This document shows, piece by piece, positions 27,060 through 35,919 of a stretch of 64,000 nucleotides of DNA. Made by a program: the position numbers and the translations under genes. How positions within the stretch are numbered: position 1 is the first letter of the stretch; each line of letters opens with the position of its first letter. The notes under the pieces were generated by a model, which did not search any database, was not told where the DNA came from, and saw nothing but the letters and a program-made list of their open reading frames with translations. Origin of the DNA: Psychrobacter immobilis. GTDB taxonomy: Bacteria > Pseudomonadota > Gammaproteobacteria > Pseudomonadales > Moraxellaceae. The stretch lies in NCBI GenBank assembly GCA_904846145.1, contig CAJGZL010000001.1, positions 2,356,001 through 2,420,000 of the forward strand, in the 5' to 3' direction.

Positions 27060-28667
27060 ATGGGTAATAGTAGCAGTTCTAACGCATCAACCAAAGATGT
27101 CGGCTCCATGAGAATCAATATATTCTTTGCCATACTGTTAATTGGTATGACGGGCTATTTTTTATGGTGGGGCCTTGACTACACCATGCATCAGCAGACC
27201 TCATTGTTCCTTGCTGCTACTGCTTTTGGTGTCTTTATGGCATTCAATATCGGTGGTAATGACGTCGCCAACTCTTTTGGTACCTCAGTGGGCGCTGGGA
27301 CCTTAACGATCCCCCAAGCATTGGGAATAGCTGCGATATTTGAGGTGTCTGGAGCGGTACTAGCAGGCGGTGAAGTAACCGATACCATCCGTAGCGGTAT
27401 TGTTGATTTGGACGGTTTGGCCGTCAGTCCCAATCAGTTCATATATGTCATGCTCTCAGCTTTGATCGCTGCTGCGTTTTGGCTACTATTTGCAACTCGT
27501 AAGGGTTTGCCTGTTTCAACGACCCATGCCATCATCGGCGGGGTAGTCGGTAGCTCTATTGTGCTAGGTATCACTTTAGGGGGTACCGAAATGGCGCTCT
27601 CAACAGTGAATTGGGGCACTATCGGCACTATTGCTATCTCTTGGGTGCTATCGCCACTGCTTGGCGGCTTGATCTCTTATTTATTATATAGTCAGATTAA
27701 GAAAAACATCATTGAGTATAATGATAGAACAGAGGCTTATCTTGTCACTTTAAAAGATAATAAAAAGACTCTAAAGCAAGAGCATAAAGTATTTTTGGAG
27801 GCTATGACAGAGTCTGAGCAATTGGCTTATACCTCAGCTATGCTTCGTGACCAAGAAATCTATAAAGACGATGATTGTGTCGTTGAAGATCTAGAGACTG
27901 ACTATTATAAGAGCCTCTACAAGATTGAGAACGAGCGTAGTAATTTAGATACCTTAAAAGCCATTAAGCAATGGGTACCTATCATTGCTGCTGCAGGCGG
28001 GGCAGTTATGTCCTCATTGGTGATATTCAAAGGTCTCAAAAACGTCAATAATAATATGACGACTTTGCAAGGCTTTTTGATCATGGGTATGGTCGCTGCT
28101 ATGGTGTGGCTGGCGACTTTTGTTTATACCAAGAGTATTCGTGGTAAGCACAAAGAAGACCTGACCAAAGCGACTTTTATTATGTTTAGCTGGATGCAGG
28201 TATTCACCGCGTCGGCGTTTGCCTTTAGTCATGGCTCTAATGACATTGCCAATGCAGTCGGACCTTTTGCGGCGATTATGGATGTCATCCGTACTAATAG
28301 TATTGCATCAGAAGCGGCCGTACCTCCTGCGGTCATGCTAACTTTTGGTGTCGCGCTTATCGTCGGTCTTTGGTTCATCGGTAAAGAAGTAATCCAAACC
28401 GTTGGTACTAATTTGGCCAAAATGCATCCTGCTTCTGGATTTTCAGCGGAGCTCGCTGCGGCTGCTGTGGTCATGGGCGCATCTACTATGGGCTTACCCG
28501 TATCGAGCACGCACACCTTAGTAGGCGCGGTGTTGGGTATCGGTATCGTCAACAGAGATACCAATTGGGCATTAATGAAACCTATTGGCTTAGCGTGGGT
28601 TATCACTCTACCGGCGGCAGCTATCATGTCAGCACTTAGCTTTTTGATTTTAATGCAGATTTTTTAG
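27060..28667 (+). CDS. pit: PiT family inorganic phosphate transporter
   Basis: Inner-membrane cation-coupled phosphate (or metal-phosphate) carrier. The two signature repeats of the family are present: FNIGGNDVANSFGTSVGAGTLT near residue 60 and FSHGSNDIANAVGPFAA near residue 395. Ten or more hydrophobic helices surround a long cytoplasmic loop (about 215-310, rich in Lys, Glu and Asp). 535 aa is at the large end of the family. AAGGCG precedes the ATG. Its place after a polyphosphate-using enzyme suggests linked phosphate management. Confidence 0.93.
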   Translation: MGNSSSSNASTKDVGSMRINIFFAILLIGMTGYFLWWGLDYTMHQQTSLFLAATAFGVFMAFNIGGNDVANSFGTSVGAGTLTIPQALGIAAIFEVSGAVLAGGEVTDTIRSGIVDLDGLAVSPNQFIYVMLSALIAAAFWLLFATRKGLPVSTTHAIIGGVVGSSIVLGITLGGTEMALSTVNWGTIGTIAISWVLSPLLGGLISYLLYSQIKKNIIEYNDRTEAYLVTLKDNKKTLKQEHKVFLEAMTESEQLAYTSAMLRDQEIYKDDDCVVEDLETDYYKSLYKIENERSNLDTLKAIKQWVPIIAAAGGAVMSSLVIFKGLKNVNNNMTTLQGFLIMGMVAAMVWLATFVYTKSIRGKHKEDLTKATFIMFSWMQVFTASAFAFSHGSNDIANAVGPFAAIMDVIRTNSIASEAAVPPAVMLTFGVALIVGLWFIGKEVIQTVGTNLAKMHPASGFSAELAAAAVVMGASTMGLPVSSTHTLVGAVLGIGIVNRDTNWALMKPIGLAWVITLPAAAIMSALSFLILMQIF

Positions 28668-28710
28668 GTCAGTTTTAGTATCGTTGTCCATTAATAAAAT
28701 AGTGCCGAAT

Positions 28711-28750
28711 AAAAAACGCTTAGCGAAATGTATCGCTAAGCGTTTTTTTT
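28711..28750. terminator. Bidirectional terminator between pit and the alaA-like gene
   Basis: Perfect 16-bp stem AAAAAACGCTTAGCGA / TCGCTAAGCGTTTTTT, 6-nt loop, T8. Confidence 0.9.
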
Positions 28751-28787
28751 AATCCATATAACATGCCTATCAAGTAGCCATCAAGCT

Positions 28788-30494
28788 TTAAGCATCTGCG
28801 GTTTCAGGTTTAGAAGTTTTAGAGTCTTTCGCCTGATCATTGACCACTTTGTCCGTACCATACTGCTTACGTTTTTTGGCGAAGAAGCGATCTAAGCGAT
28901 CCATAGCATTCTCAAGCTCATCTAAATTCGGCATGAATACTACACGGAAATGATCAGGCGTATCCCAATTAAAGCCCGTACCTTGTACCATTAATACTTT
29001 TTCGTCGACCAATAAATCCATCATAAATTGCATATCATCTTCGATAGGATAAATGGCAGGGTCCATTTTAGGGAAGCAGTAAAATGCACCTTGAGGCTTA
29101 GTACAAGAGATACCTGGAATAGCATTTAGGCGAGAGGTCGTTAGATCACGCTGTTTAGTCAAGCGTCCTTTAGGAGAGGTCAGCTCTTTCATGCTTTGAT
29201 AGCCGCCCATCGCTGTTTGAATAGCATATTGGCCTGGTACGTTTGAGCATAGACGCATAGAGGCTAACATATCTAAGCCTTCAATAAAGTCGGTAGCATG
29301 GCTTTTCTGACCAGAAACCATCATCCATCCGGCACGGAAACCTGCGATACGATGCGATTTTGACAGCCCACTGTAGGATAAAACTAGCGCTTGATCGGTC
29401 AAAGTACACATAGGGGTATGCGTCGCATCATCATAAAGAACGCGATCATAAATCTCATCAGCCATGATTACTAAATCATGCTCTACTGCGACCTCAACGA
29501 GCTGTTTGAGTACTTCGTCAGTATACAAGGCACCAGTAGGGTTGTTAGGGTTAATAATAACGATGCCCTTAGTTTTGCTAGTGATCTTAGATTTGATATC
29601 TTCGATATCAGGCTGCCAGTTATCCTCTTCGTTACAGCGATAATGTACCGCTTTGCCGCCGGCAAGGTTAGCCGCTGCTGTCCATAGCGGATAATCAGGC
29701 TTAGGAATCAACACTTCATCACCATCGCTCATCAATGCCTGCATTGTCATCACGATAAGCTCAGACACCCCATTGCCTAAATAGATATCACGAACGTCAA
29801 CCGCCGATAAAAACCCTTTAGCTTGATAGTATTGTAATACCGCTTTACGCGCTGAAAAGATACCCTGTGAATCTGAATAGCCAATGGCTTCCGTCAGGTT
29901 CATCGCCACATCGCGTATGATCTCATGCGGCGCTGTAAAGCCGAACGGCGCAGGATTGCCAACGTTTAATTTAAGGATACGTTGACCGTCTGCCTCCATC
30001 TGATTGGCCGCTTTGAGTAGTGGACCACGAATATCATAGCAAACGTTCTGTAGTTTATCGGATTTTTTGAGAATGCTCATAGTTTTACCTTCCATAGCTT
30101 TATACTGTGAATTTTTAACATTATTATTGGATGTTTGCTCAAATTGAGACAGATCTTGTATTTGAGTATCAGTAGGAACCGCTGTTACTTTGGTCGTTGA
30201 TTGATCGTTATCGTTACTAATGTCAGCAGGCGAGTTATAGAGATTATCAGGGTTATCATTGATATCGCCCCGTAGTAGATAGCCCTCGCTACAGCCTAAT
30301 ATTCGAGCTAAAGTAGGCAGCTTCGATGATACGATACCGTTGGTGCCACGCTCCCAGTTAGAGATAGCACCGCGGCTTACCTTAGCGCCAGCGTCTGTCA
30401 TCGCTTTGGCTAATTGCGCTGCTGTTAAGCCCTTAGCACGGCGCAGTGCTACCAAACGCTCAGCTTGGGCTGATCTATCTTGACTGTCTTTCAT
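28788..30494 (-). CDS. alaA: XRE-type HTH / AlaA-like aminotransferase fusion
   Basis: A 568-aa protein with two parts. Residues 1-80 are a Cro/CI (XRE) DNA-binding domain (LVALRRAKGLTAAQLAKAM...VSRGAISNWERG...LARILGCSEGYLLRG). After an Asn/Asp/Thr-rich linker (about 80-138) comes a complete fold-type I PLP aminotransferase closely like E. coli AlaA (MSILKKSDKLQNVCYDIRGP, LNVGNPAPFGF, NPNNPTGALY, and the PLP Lys in SYSGLSKSHRIAGFRAGW near residue 380). A Lys-rich tail ends it. The start at 30494 has AGGTGAG 6 bp upstream. A second well-placed ribosome binding site (GGAAGG) precedes an in-frame ATG at 30080 that begins exactly at the usual AlaA N-terminus, so a free 430-aa enzyme may also be made. 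Confidence 0.9.
   Translation of the reverse strand: MKDSQDRSAQAERLVALRRAKGLTAAQLAKAMTDAGAKVSRGAISNWERGTNGIVSSKLPTLARILGCSEGYLLRGDINDNPDNLYNSPADISNDNDQSTTKVTAVPTDTQIQDLSQFEQTSNNNVKNSQYKAMEGKTMSILKKSDKLQNVCYDIRGPLLKAANQMEADGQRILKLNVGNPAPFGFTAPHEIIRDVAMNLTEAIGYSDSQGIFSARKAVLQYYQAKGFLSAVDVRDIYLGNGVSELIVMTMQALMSDGDEVLIPKPDYPLWTAAANLAGGKAVHYRCNEEDNWQPDIEDIKSKITSKTKGIVIINPNNPTGALYTDEVLKQLVEVAVEHDLVIMADEIYDRVLYDDATHTPMCTLTDQALVLSYSGLSKSHRIAGFRAGWMMVSGQKSHATDFIEGLDMLASMRLCSNVPGQYAIQTAMGGYQSMKELTSPKGRLTKQRDLTTSRLNAIPGISCTKPQGAFYCFPKMDPAIYPIEDDMQFMMDLLVDEKVLMVQGTGFNWDTPDHFRVVFMPNLDELENAMDRLDRFFAKKRKQYGTDKVVNDQAKDSKTSKPETADA
30080..30094 (-). promoter_or_regulatory. Internal ribosome binding site and start for a free AlaA form
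   Basis: Read on the minus strand: GGAAGG, 7 nt of A-rich spacer, ATGAGCATT. The first residues MSILKKSDKLQNVCYDIRGP align with the native N-terminus of AlaA. Confidence 0.5.
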
Positions 30495-30693
30495 TATCAT
30501 CTCACCTTTTTTAAACCCTTGACCTTAAATAGAACATACTGCGTGCTTTATTGTTTAAGACATGCCTATATTTAGGACATACTCTGATTTCTCATTGTAT
30601 AACTAACTTATTATAATTCTTAGTCCAACCAAAGCTCAGTAGCTCACTCTATATCTAAAGCCGATATAAATACCTAAACTTTATTCAGCACAT

Positions 30694-30714
30694 AATGCAA
30701 GATATTATTGCATT
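30694..30714. promoter_or_regulatory. Palindrome 1, candidate operator
   Basis: AATGCAA-N7-TTGCATT. Its core TGCAAGATATTATTGCA (30696-30712) is near-identical to the second site 55 bp away. It lies about 200 bp upstream of the XRE-AlaA start. Confidence 0.5.
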
Positions 30715-30750
30715 TTGAGTAAGTATGCAAGCGGTTTATTATAATAATAT

Positions 30751-30767
30751 TGCAAGATTTACTTGCA
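30751..30767. promoter_or_regulatory. Palindrome 2, candidate operator
   Basis: TGCAAGATTTACTTGCA, TGCAAG-N5-CTTGCA. Shared consensus with site 1: TGCAAGATnTnnTTGCA. A half-site ATGCAAG lies between them at 30725-30731. Confidence 0.5.
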
Positions 30768-31069
30768 TTTATCCTATTAAGAATTGTATTGAAAACCTCG
30801 CTAAAGTAAAGCTTTATGATAACGGAGGCTATAACCTAACTTACACAAAGCGTCACTGTTTTTGGGCTATTGAATAATGATTTTCTGCTGATACAACTCG
30901 ATTATAATTCCTAAAAAATAAATATTAATTGCGTTTAAGTTTGGTAAAAATAACTGATCTCATCTTGTAACACAGACCATAACTACCATATCTTAGACAA
31001 GTTAAGTTTTTTAGATAACAAGCTTTTAAACATTAAGCTCTTAGGTAAACGATAAAATAAGGATAACTC
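30768..31069. other. Intergenic region upstream of msrB
   Basis: About 300 bp, AT-rich, no coding signal; it should hold the msrB promoter, which could not be placed. Confidence 0.4.
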
Positions 31070-31495
31070 ATGCAAGACAAGCAACTTAACAAAGACGAAA
31101 TCGCGCAGTTAACGGAAGCCGATTGGAAGCAACGTTTAACGAGTGATGAGTATCATGTGATGCGAGAGAAGGGCACTGAGCGCCCTTTTACTGGCGTCTA
31201 TAATGATATCGATGATAAAGGGGTTTATCGCTGCAAAGGCTGCGGTGCTAGCTTATTTGATTCGGATAATAAGTTTGATGCAGGTTGCGGCTGGCCAAGC
31301 TTCGATCAAGGTGTCGACAATGCCGCGATTGATGAGCATGTCGATGACTCGCTAGGTATGCGTCGTACTGAGGTCACTTGTAGCAACTGCGGGGCACATT
31401 TGGGTCATGTCTTCCCTGATGGGCCGCGTGAGACCACAGGTATGCGCTACTGCATTAACTCCGTATCTATTGACTTGGACAAAAACGAGCACTGA
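31070..31495 (+). CDS. msrB: Peptide-methionine (R)-S-oxide reductase MsrB
   Basis: Cytosolic repair enzyme reducing methionine-R-sulfoxide in proteins. Structural zinc is held by two CxxC pairs (CKGCG and CSNCG). The family blocks [28 protein letters not shown] and the catalytic Cys in [11 protein letters not shown] are present. 141 aa, normal. GGATAA lies before the ATG. Followed by a peroxidase on the same strand, an oxidative-stress pairing. Confidence 0.96.
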   Translation: MQDKQLNKDEIAQLTEADWKQRLTSDEYHVMREKGTERPFTGVYNDIDDKGVYRCKGCGASLFDSDNKFDAGCGWPSFDQGVDNAAIDEHVDDSLGMRRTEVTCSNCGAHLGHVFPDGPRETTGMRYCINSVSIDLDKNEH

Positions 31496-31635
31496 TACGC
31501 TTGTATTAGCGGCTACGGTTTAGCAATTTATTGATATTTAGTAGGGGAGCTAATACTAGCGCCCTTATTTTTATTGGCCATGAATACTACTAAGTCTCAC
31601 GTACGCAAAAATTTAATGAAAATTAAGGATATATA

Positions 31636-32121
31636 ATGAGTAATATTTACGATTTTAGCGCTGAAACTATGGATGGTACTGCGCAGTCTTTCGCTGGTTA
31701 TGAGGGGCAAGTGTTATTGGTGGTCAATACCGCTAGCAAATGTGGCTTTACCCCGCAGTTTGAAGGGTTAGAGACGCTATACCAGCAGTACAAAGATCAG
31801 GGACTAACAGTGATTGGTTTCCCGTGCAACCAGTTTGGCAGTCAAGACCCTGGTAGTAACGATGAAATTGGCGCATTTTGTCAAAAAAACTATGGTGTCA
31901 GTTTCCCAATGATGGGCAAAGTCGATGTCAATGGCAAAGATGCCGATCCTATTTTTAATTGGCTAAAGGATCAAAAGGGTGGCCTATTGACTGATGGCAT
32001 AAAATGGAACTTTACTAAGTTTTTGATTGGTCGTGATGGACAAGTGATTGATCGGTATGCACCAACGACTAAACCTGATGCTATCAAAGCGGATATAGAA
32101 CAAGCGCTCACTGCGAAGTAA
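31636..32121 (+). CDS. Glutathione peroxidase family protein
   Basis: Thiol peroxidase of the BtuE/GPx type, reducing peroxides with glutathione or thioredoxin. Catalytic Cys in NTASKCGFTPQ, partner Gln and Trp in FPCNQFGSQDPG and KWNFTKFLIG. At 161 aa with a non-selenocysteine active site it is typical of bacterial GPx. AAGGAT precedes the ATG. 140 bp after msrB. Confidence 0.94.
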   Translation: MSNIYDFSAETMDGTAQSFAGYEGQVLLVVNTASKCGFTPQFEGLETLYQQYKDQGLTVIGFPCNQFGSQDPGSNDEIGAFCQKNYGVSFPMMGKVDVNGKDADPIFNWLKDQKGGLLTDGIKWNFTKFLIGRDGQVIDRYAPTTKPDAIKADIEQALTAK

Positions 32122-32255
32122 CCTTCTATACAGAAGAATGCAGCCTATACGAAATAATTTTATATTTTGGCAAATTATAAAACCAACAAAAACAGATGCT
32201 TATAGTTATAGGCGATAAAATAGGCGAAAATAGATCATAAATGTCGAAATAGTGT

Positions 32256-32283
32256 TTGACAGCCAAGTGTAAATCTATATAAT
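32256..32283 (+). promoter_or_regulatory. Consensus sigma-70 promoter of the tRNA pair
   Basis: Perfect TTGACA, 16-bp spacer, perfect TATAAT; the start of tRNA-Val is 16 bp after the -10. Confidence 0.85.
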
Positions 32284-32298
32284 ACACACCCACAGCAA

Positions 32299-32374
32299 GG
32301 GTGATTAGCTCAGTTGGTAGAGCGTCTGCCTTACACGCAGAATGTCGGCGGTTCGAATCCGTCATCACCCACCA
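32299..32374 (+). tRNA. tRNA-Val (anticodon TAC)
   Basis: Acceptor arms GGGTGAT / ATCACCC, D-arm TAGCTCAGTTGGTAGAGC, anticodon stem TCTGC-CTTACAC-GCAGA, T-arm GGTTCGAATCC, encoded CCA. Confidence 0.97.
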
Positions 32375-32435
32375 CTTATTAGTAAGTGGGTCTTATCTTC
32401 TTATAGAAGAAAGGACAAAAGCTAGTACGACCTTA

Positions 32436-32512
32436 GCAGCGGTAGTTCAGTTGGTTAGAATACCGGCCTGTCACGCCGGGGGTCGCGGGTTCGAGTCCCG
32501 TCCGCTGCGCCA
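32436..32512 (+). tRNA. tRNA-Asp (anticodon GTC)
   Basis: Acceptor arms GCAGCGG / CCGCTGC, anticodon loop CTGTCAC, T-loop GGTTCGAGTCC, discriminator G and encoded CCA; very close to E. coli tRNA-Asp. Confidence 0.97.
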
Positions 32513-32554
32513 TATTTAAAACTTAGTTAACTTTTTAAGTTTAAGCAAAGTTTC

Positions 32555-32587
32555 AACCTCAAACATTAGCTTGTTTGGGGTTTTTTT
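32555..32587 (+). terminator. Terminator of the tRNA operon
   Basis: AACCTCAAAC / GTTTGGGGTT stem (one G-U pair), 8-nt loop, T7. Confidence 0.8.
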
Positions 32588-32666
32588 GTGTCTGAAATTC
32601 GATATAGTCTGTTGACTTTAAAACTAATACAGCGCAGTTGTTTATTTAAATAGCGACACCCTATTC

Positions 32667-32900
32667 CAAGCGGACAATGACTTCAACGTCAATGGTGTTG
32701 CGTAAACCAGCAACACTCGTAGCACTAATTCAAGCTCAAATACAGCAATTGGCGGTTATGCCAGCTTTGGTCAAAACATTAGCGGCGGCATCACTGCCAG
32801 TGCTAACCGTAGCAAAGGCTATGCCAATAGCGACTCAGTGACCTATGCTAACAGCCAAATCAAAGTATCATCACTCAAAACTATGCAATTCAATTTTTAA
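32667..32900 (+). pseudogene. Remnant of a filamentous haemagglutinin/CdiA-type adhesin
   Basis: Short decayed reading frame with a stop at 32703-32705 and a final stop at 32898, no start. The translated piece between them reads TAIGGYASFGQNISGGITAS, then ANRSKGYANSDSVTYANSQI. This is the pattern of haemagglutinin repeats of FHA/CdiA two-partner secretion proteins (Gly/Ser-rich, ...KGxANSxSxTYxNSQ...). Only this scrap remains; no TpsB partner or immunity gene is seen. Its place right behind a tRNA operon is typical of former island insertions. Confidence 0.6.
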
Positions 32901-33140
32901 CTTCTTGGCACAGCTAATAATAGTTCTTCTATCGGCAGCGATAGCGCCATTATCGAGCGCTATCAAGCGCATCGCGACCGTAATATCATAATGGGGGTAA
33001 CTGGCATTACGATGAAATAAACGTTTATCTACCTCAATAAGCTCCGCAAAATCATGCAGTTCTTGTAGGCTGTCTGCTAACATATGACACCACTTATAAC
33101 CTCTGTGCTCTATACACATAAAATCCACGTATATCGCCAT
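32871..33140 (-). CDS. DUF4031 domain protein
   Basis: 89 aa, complete. MAIYVDFMCIEHRGYKWCHMLADSLQELHDFAELI, ASYPHYDIT and AMRLIALDNGAIAADRR match the DUF4031 family, small cytoplasmic proteins of unknown function with conserved His and Asp residues. It overlaps the end of the adhesin remnant by 30 bp on the opposite strand. Family recognition is from memory of its pattern. Confidence 0.75.
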   Translation of the reverse strand: MAIYVDFMCIEHRGYKWCHMLADSLQELHDFAELIEVDKRLFHRNASYPHYDITVAMRLIALDNGAIAADRRTIISCAKKLKIELHSFE

Positions 33141-33388
33141 GTTTTCTCACCCTTTCTTAGTCTATTGACTTAATATTATTATAGTTTTTACAAATAGCCA
33201 CGCTATGATTATAGGCGACAACTAAATATTTTACTCAATGACAATCGCATAAGTCAGTTAAAGTCGATAATTAAAATGATAAAAAGATGGACTAAAGCTG
33301 ACCGTTATAGGACACTAGCAAAAATAGTCATTTTAAGGGTTAATTCCTTTTAATCATATTTAATTATAGTCAAACAAGGATGAGCATC

Positions 33389-34126
33389 ATGAGTATTAAT
33401 AGTCGAAAAGTCTCTATTAGCGCTACCAAAACCTTAATAGCTGGAGCAGCACTCAGCGCACTATTGGCAAGCTCTGGTTGTGCCACCAATGAGCTATTAG
33501 AGAGTAATACTAGAACGACTACTAATACGGTCAACAGTGTCCTCTCGCAAGATCAAATTGTCGCCTTTGGTCGTCCTGCCAGCGCCTTGCCAAAAACGCC
33601 CAATGCCACTATGGTCATCGTTGGGGAAAAGAATAGCTACGTGCTCACCCAAGGTGGTACTGAGATGATAAGCCTATTGACTAAACTCGATCCAAAAAAT
33701 ATCAACGTTGAAAATGCTATGAGCTTTACGGTGCCAAACAATGATGGCTACTTTCAGGGACGGATGAAAATGTCTTATGCCAAGCTCAAAGATGAATTTG
33801 CGCGTAGTGACTACCAGTTCTTTTTACAAAACGGTGGTCAAGACTGTAGCTCAGATAGTGACTTACGTATTAACGCTCAGCGCTTTTGTTTTGATGTGCC
33901 CGTACAAGGCGCTATCTATCCACAAGTTAGCAATCTTAGTATGATTCAGTCGCAGTACAAAGCGCTAAGCAAGCCTTATACTGTGACTTTTTATGGTAAA
34001 ACTCAGCAAACTCAAACGACAACTAGTGGTGCAAGTACAGGTCAAAAGCTAGTATTATTACCGTTTGCTTTAGCCTTCGATGTGGTGACATTACCTTTAC
34101 AAATATTAGGCGCGGTCGCTGACTAA
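33389..34126 (+). CDS. Predicted lipoprotein of unknown function
   Basis: 245 aa. The signal peptide has the lipobox SSGC at about residue 32, followed by ATNELLES. The mature protein contains an extended beta-type region (ATMVIVGEKNSYVLTQGGTEMISLL...), two Cys that may form a disulfide (DCSSDSDL...QRFCFDV) and a hydrophobic C-terminal helix LLPFALAFDVVTLPLQILGAV. The start at 33389 has AAGGA 8 bp upstream; the ATG three codons earlier overlaps that site. No family recognised. Terminator follows. Confidence 0.75.
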   Translation: MSINSRKVSISATKTLIAGAALSALLASSGCATNELLESNTRTTTNTVNSVLSQDQIVAFGRPASALPKTPNATMVIVGEKNSYVLTQGGTEMISLLTKLDPKNINVENAMSFTVPNNDGYFQGRMKMSYAKLKDEFARSDYQFFLQNGGQDCSSDSDLRINAQRFCFDVPVQGAIYPQVSNLSMIQSQYKALSKPYTVTFYGKTQQTQTTTSGASTGQKLVLLPFALAFDVVTLPLQILGAVAD

Positions 34127-34164
34127 GTAAAAAGGTACGATCAATAGATAAGTTTATGACTATA

Positions 34165-34196
34165 AAAAAGCACTCAATATTGAGTGCTTTTTATTT
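34165..34196 (+). terminator. Terminator after the lipoprotein gene
   Basis: AAAAAGCACTCAA / TTGAGTGCTTTTT, perfect arms around TA, T-rich tail. Confidence 0.85.
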
Positions 34197-34284
34197 TTAG
34201 ATTTCTGATAAAAGTTAATTAGTAACCGTTATTCAAAACCTGCTGCCAGTATTTACTTCCAAAAAACGGCTTTGTCCAAGCGTC

Positions 34285-35604
34285 TCACCACGACGCTAAG
34301 GATGAGGCACTGTTCTGAGTGATAAAGCCATCTGGCGTCTGACCATTGTTAGCCTGCCATAGCTGGAACGCTTTACGCGTGTTAGTACCGATAATGCCAT
34401 CAGCGCCTTTAGTGTCGTAGCCTGAGCTGGTTAAGCGCTGTTGCAGGCGCGTCACTTGTGAGGTCGACAGCGGACGCTCATAGCGCGGCCAAGACTTACG
34501 TAGACCGCTCTGTCCTGCGATAGCTTTACCCAGTAAGCTTACGCCAAGCGCGTAGCTTGATGAATTGTTATAGACCTTAATCACATCAAAGTTAGGGCTT
34601 AGTAATAGCACTGGACCGTCTTTACCTGCAGGTAGCCACAGCTCCATTTGAGTATTAGCATCCAAAAACACATCTTCAATAGTGTCGACGCCCATAGCCG
34701 CCCAGCGCGCAGCAGACTGCTTGCTACCGACGGTTGAGTAATCAAAAGAGCTTGGCAAAGTGGCCTCATAAAAGGGTGCAAGACCACGTACCCAACCTGA
34801 TTGGCTCAGATAATTGGCGGTAGAGGCGAGGGCATCCGCGGTCGCCCAAGGGTTGCGATGACCGTTACCATCGCCATCAACGCCAAACTTCATCCAAGTG
34901 TCAGGGATAAATTGTGTCTGTCCCATACCGCCCGCCCAAGAGCCGTCGAGCTGTGACCAAGACAAATCGCCGCGCTGCAATAGCTCAACTAAGGAGAGCA
35001 GTTGAGTCTCAGCGAACTCTTGACGGCGACCATCAAAGGCAAGGCTGGCAAGCGAGCTTGGAATATAGCTATTACCCGTTACCGCGCCAAACGAGGACTC
35101 CATACCCCAAATCGCGGCGATGATTTCACTATTAACGCCATACTGCGACTGTAGCCCAGATAAGTAAGAGCGCTGCTCAGAGTATTTGCTTTTGCCTGTG
35201 CTGACTCGACCACTCGATACGGCGGAGTCTGCATAATCCCAAGGCATTTTTGAGAATTCAGGCTGACTTGAGTCTAAAGAGATAACTTGCTGATTCAGAT
35301 AAGTTGAATCAAGCAAACGCCGAACATCATAGCTGCTTTTACCAGCGGCGATCGCGCGCATAGAAAAGTCCGATTTCCAATCATTAAAGCTGCGATAACT
35401 TGGTTGCGGCGCGGGCACTGGCGTAACGACAGTAGGCTTTACGATGATAGGCGCTGGCTGAGGTTTGACGGTGATGGTTTGGGTTTGAGTAATGTCAACA
35501 TTACCCTGACGTATAGGTTTGTTGGTCTGTTGCATCGCCTGCTGACCCGTACAACCAGCAGCTAGCAAAACAGGGAAAATAGCGATGTATTGCTTTTTTA
35601 ACAT
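34285..35604 (-). CDS. mltB: Lytic murein transglycosylase, MltB family (GH103)
   Basis: Outer-membrane lipoprotein that cleaves peptidoglycan glycan strands. Signal peptide with lipobox LLAAGC (Cys about 18 from the ATG at 35604), Pro-rich linker (about 40-75), and catalytic domain with the Glu in AIWGMESSFGAVTG plus WAGGMGQTQFIPDTW and VDGDGNGHRNPW. A C-terminal peptidoglycan-binding domain follows (VTRLQQRLTSSGYDTKGADGIIGTNTRKAFQLWQ). 439 aa. The start 7 codons upstream is less likely because it would bury the signal peptide. Exact Mlt subclass is uncertain. Confidence 0.88.
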   Translation of the reverse strand: MLKKQYIAIFPVLLAAGCTGQQAMQQTNKPIRQGNVDITQTQTITVKPQPAPIIVKPTVVTPVPAPQPSYRSFNDWKSDFSMRAIAAGKSSYDVRRLLDSTYLNQQVISLDSSQPEFSKMPWDYADSAVSSGRVSTGKSKYSEQRSYLSGLQSQYGVNSEIIAAIWGMESSFGAVTGNSYIPSSLASLAFDGRRQEFAETQLLSLVELLQRGDLSWSQLDGSWAGGMGQTQFIPDTWMKFGVDGDGNGHRNPWATADALASTANYLSQSGWVRGLAPFYEATLPSSFDYSTVGSKQSAARWAAMGVDTIEDVFLDANTQMELWLPAGKDGPVLLLSPNFDVIKVYNNSSSYALGVSLLGKAIAGQSGLRKSWPRYERPLSTSQVTRLQQRLTSSGYDTKGADGIIGTNTRKAFQLWQANNGQTPDGFITQNSASSLASW

Positions 35605-35787
35605 AATGAAGGTCTCAGATATCAATAAGGACTATAAGCTAGGCGCTATAGAAGTCGATCAGATTTACAGCAAGGTAAAGGCAAAGATTTAACATTAGGC
35701 TCTGCCATCTAGCAAAGTTAAAATTAGGGTAGCAATAAATATCTATAAAGTCGATAACTAACTATCTTGGCTCACAATAGACCTAAC
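35605..35787. other. Intergenic region upstream of mltB
   Basis: AT-rich, no frame; together with the terminator beside it the gene-free gap is about 315 bp. It should hold the mltB promoter (minus strand), not placed. Confidence 0.35.
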
Positions 35788-35822
35788 AAAAAAGCTGCCA
35801 ATCAATAATTAGCAGCTTTTAA
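35788..35822 (-). terminator. Terminator after the YadA-like gene
   Basis: AAAAGCTGC-AAT / ATT-GCAGCTTTT with one mismatch; the T run is on the minus strand. Confidence 0.75.
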
Positions 35823-35919
35823 AATAAACTTTTAGTGGCATTACAGAATGAGAATGTATTACAAAGTTAGAAAGAGTGCTGTCATCATGAAGCGATATAG
35901 CATAGATTTAATAATGATC

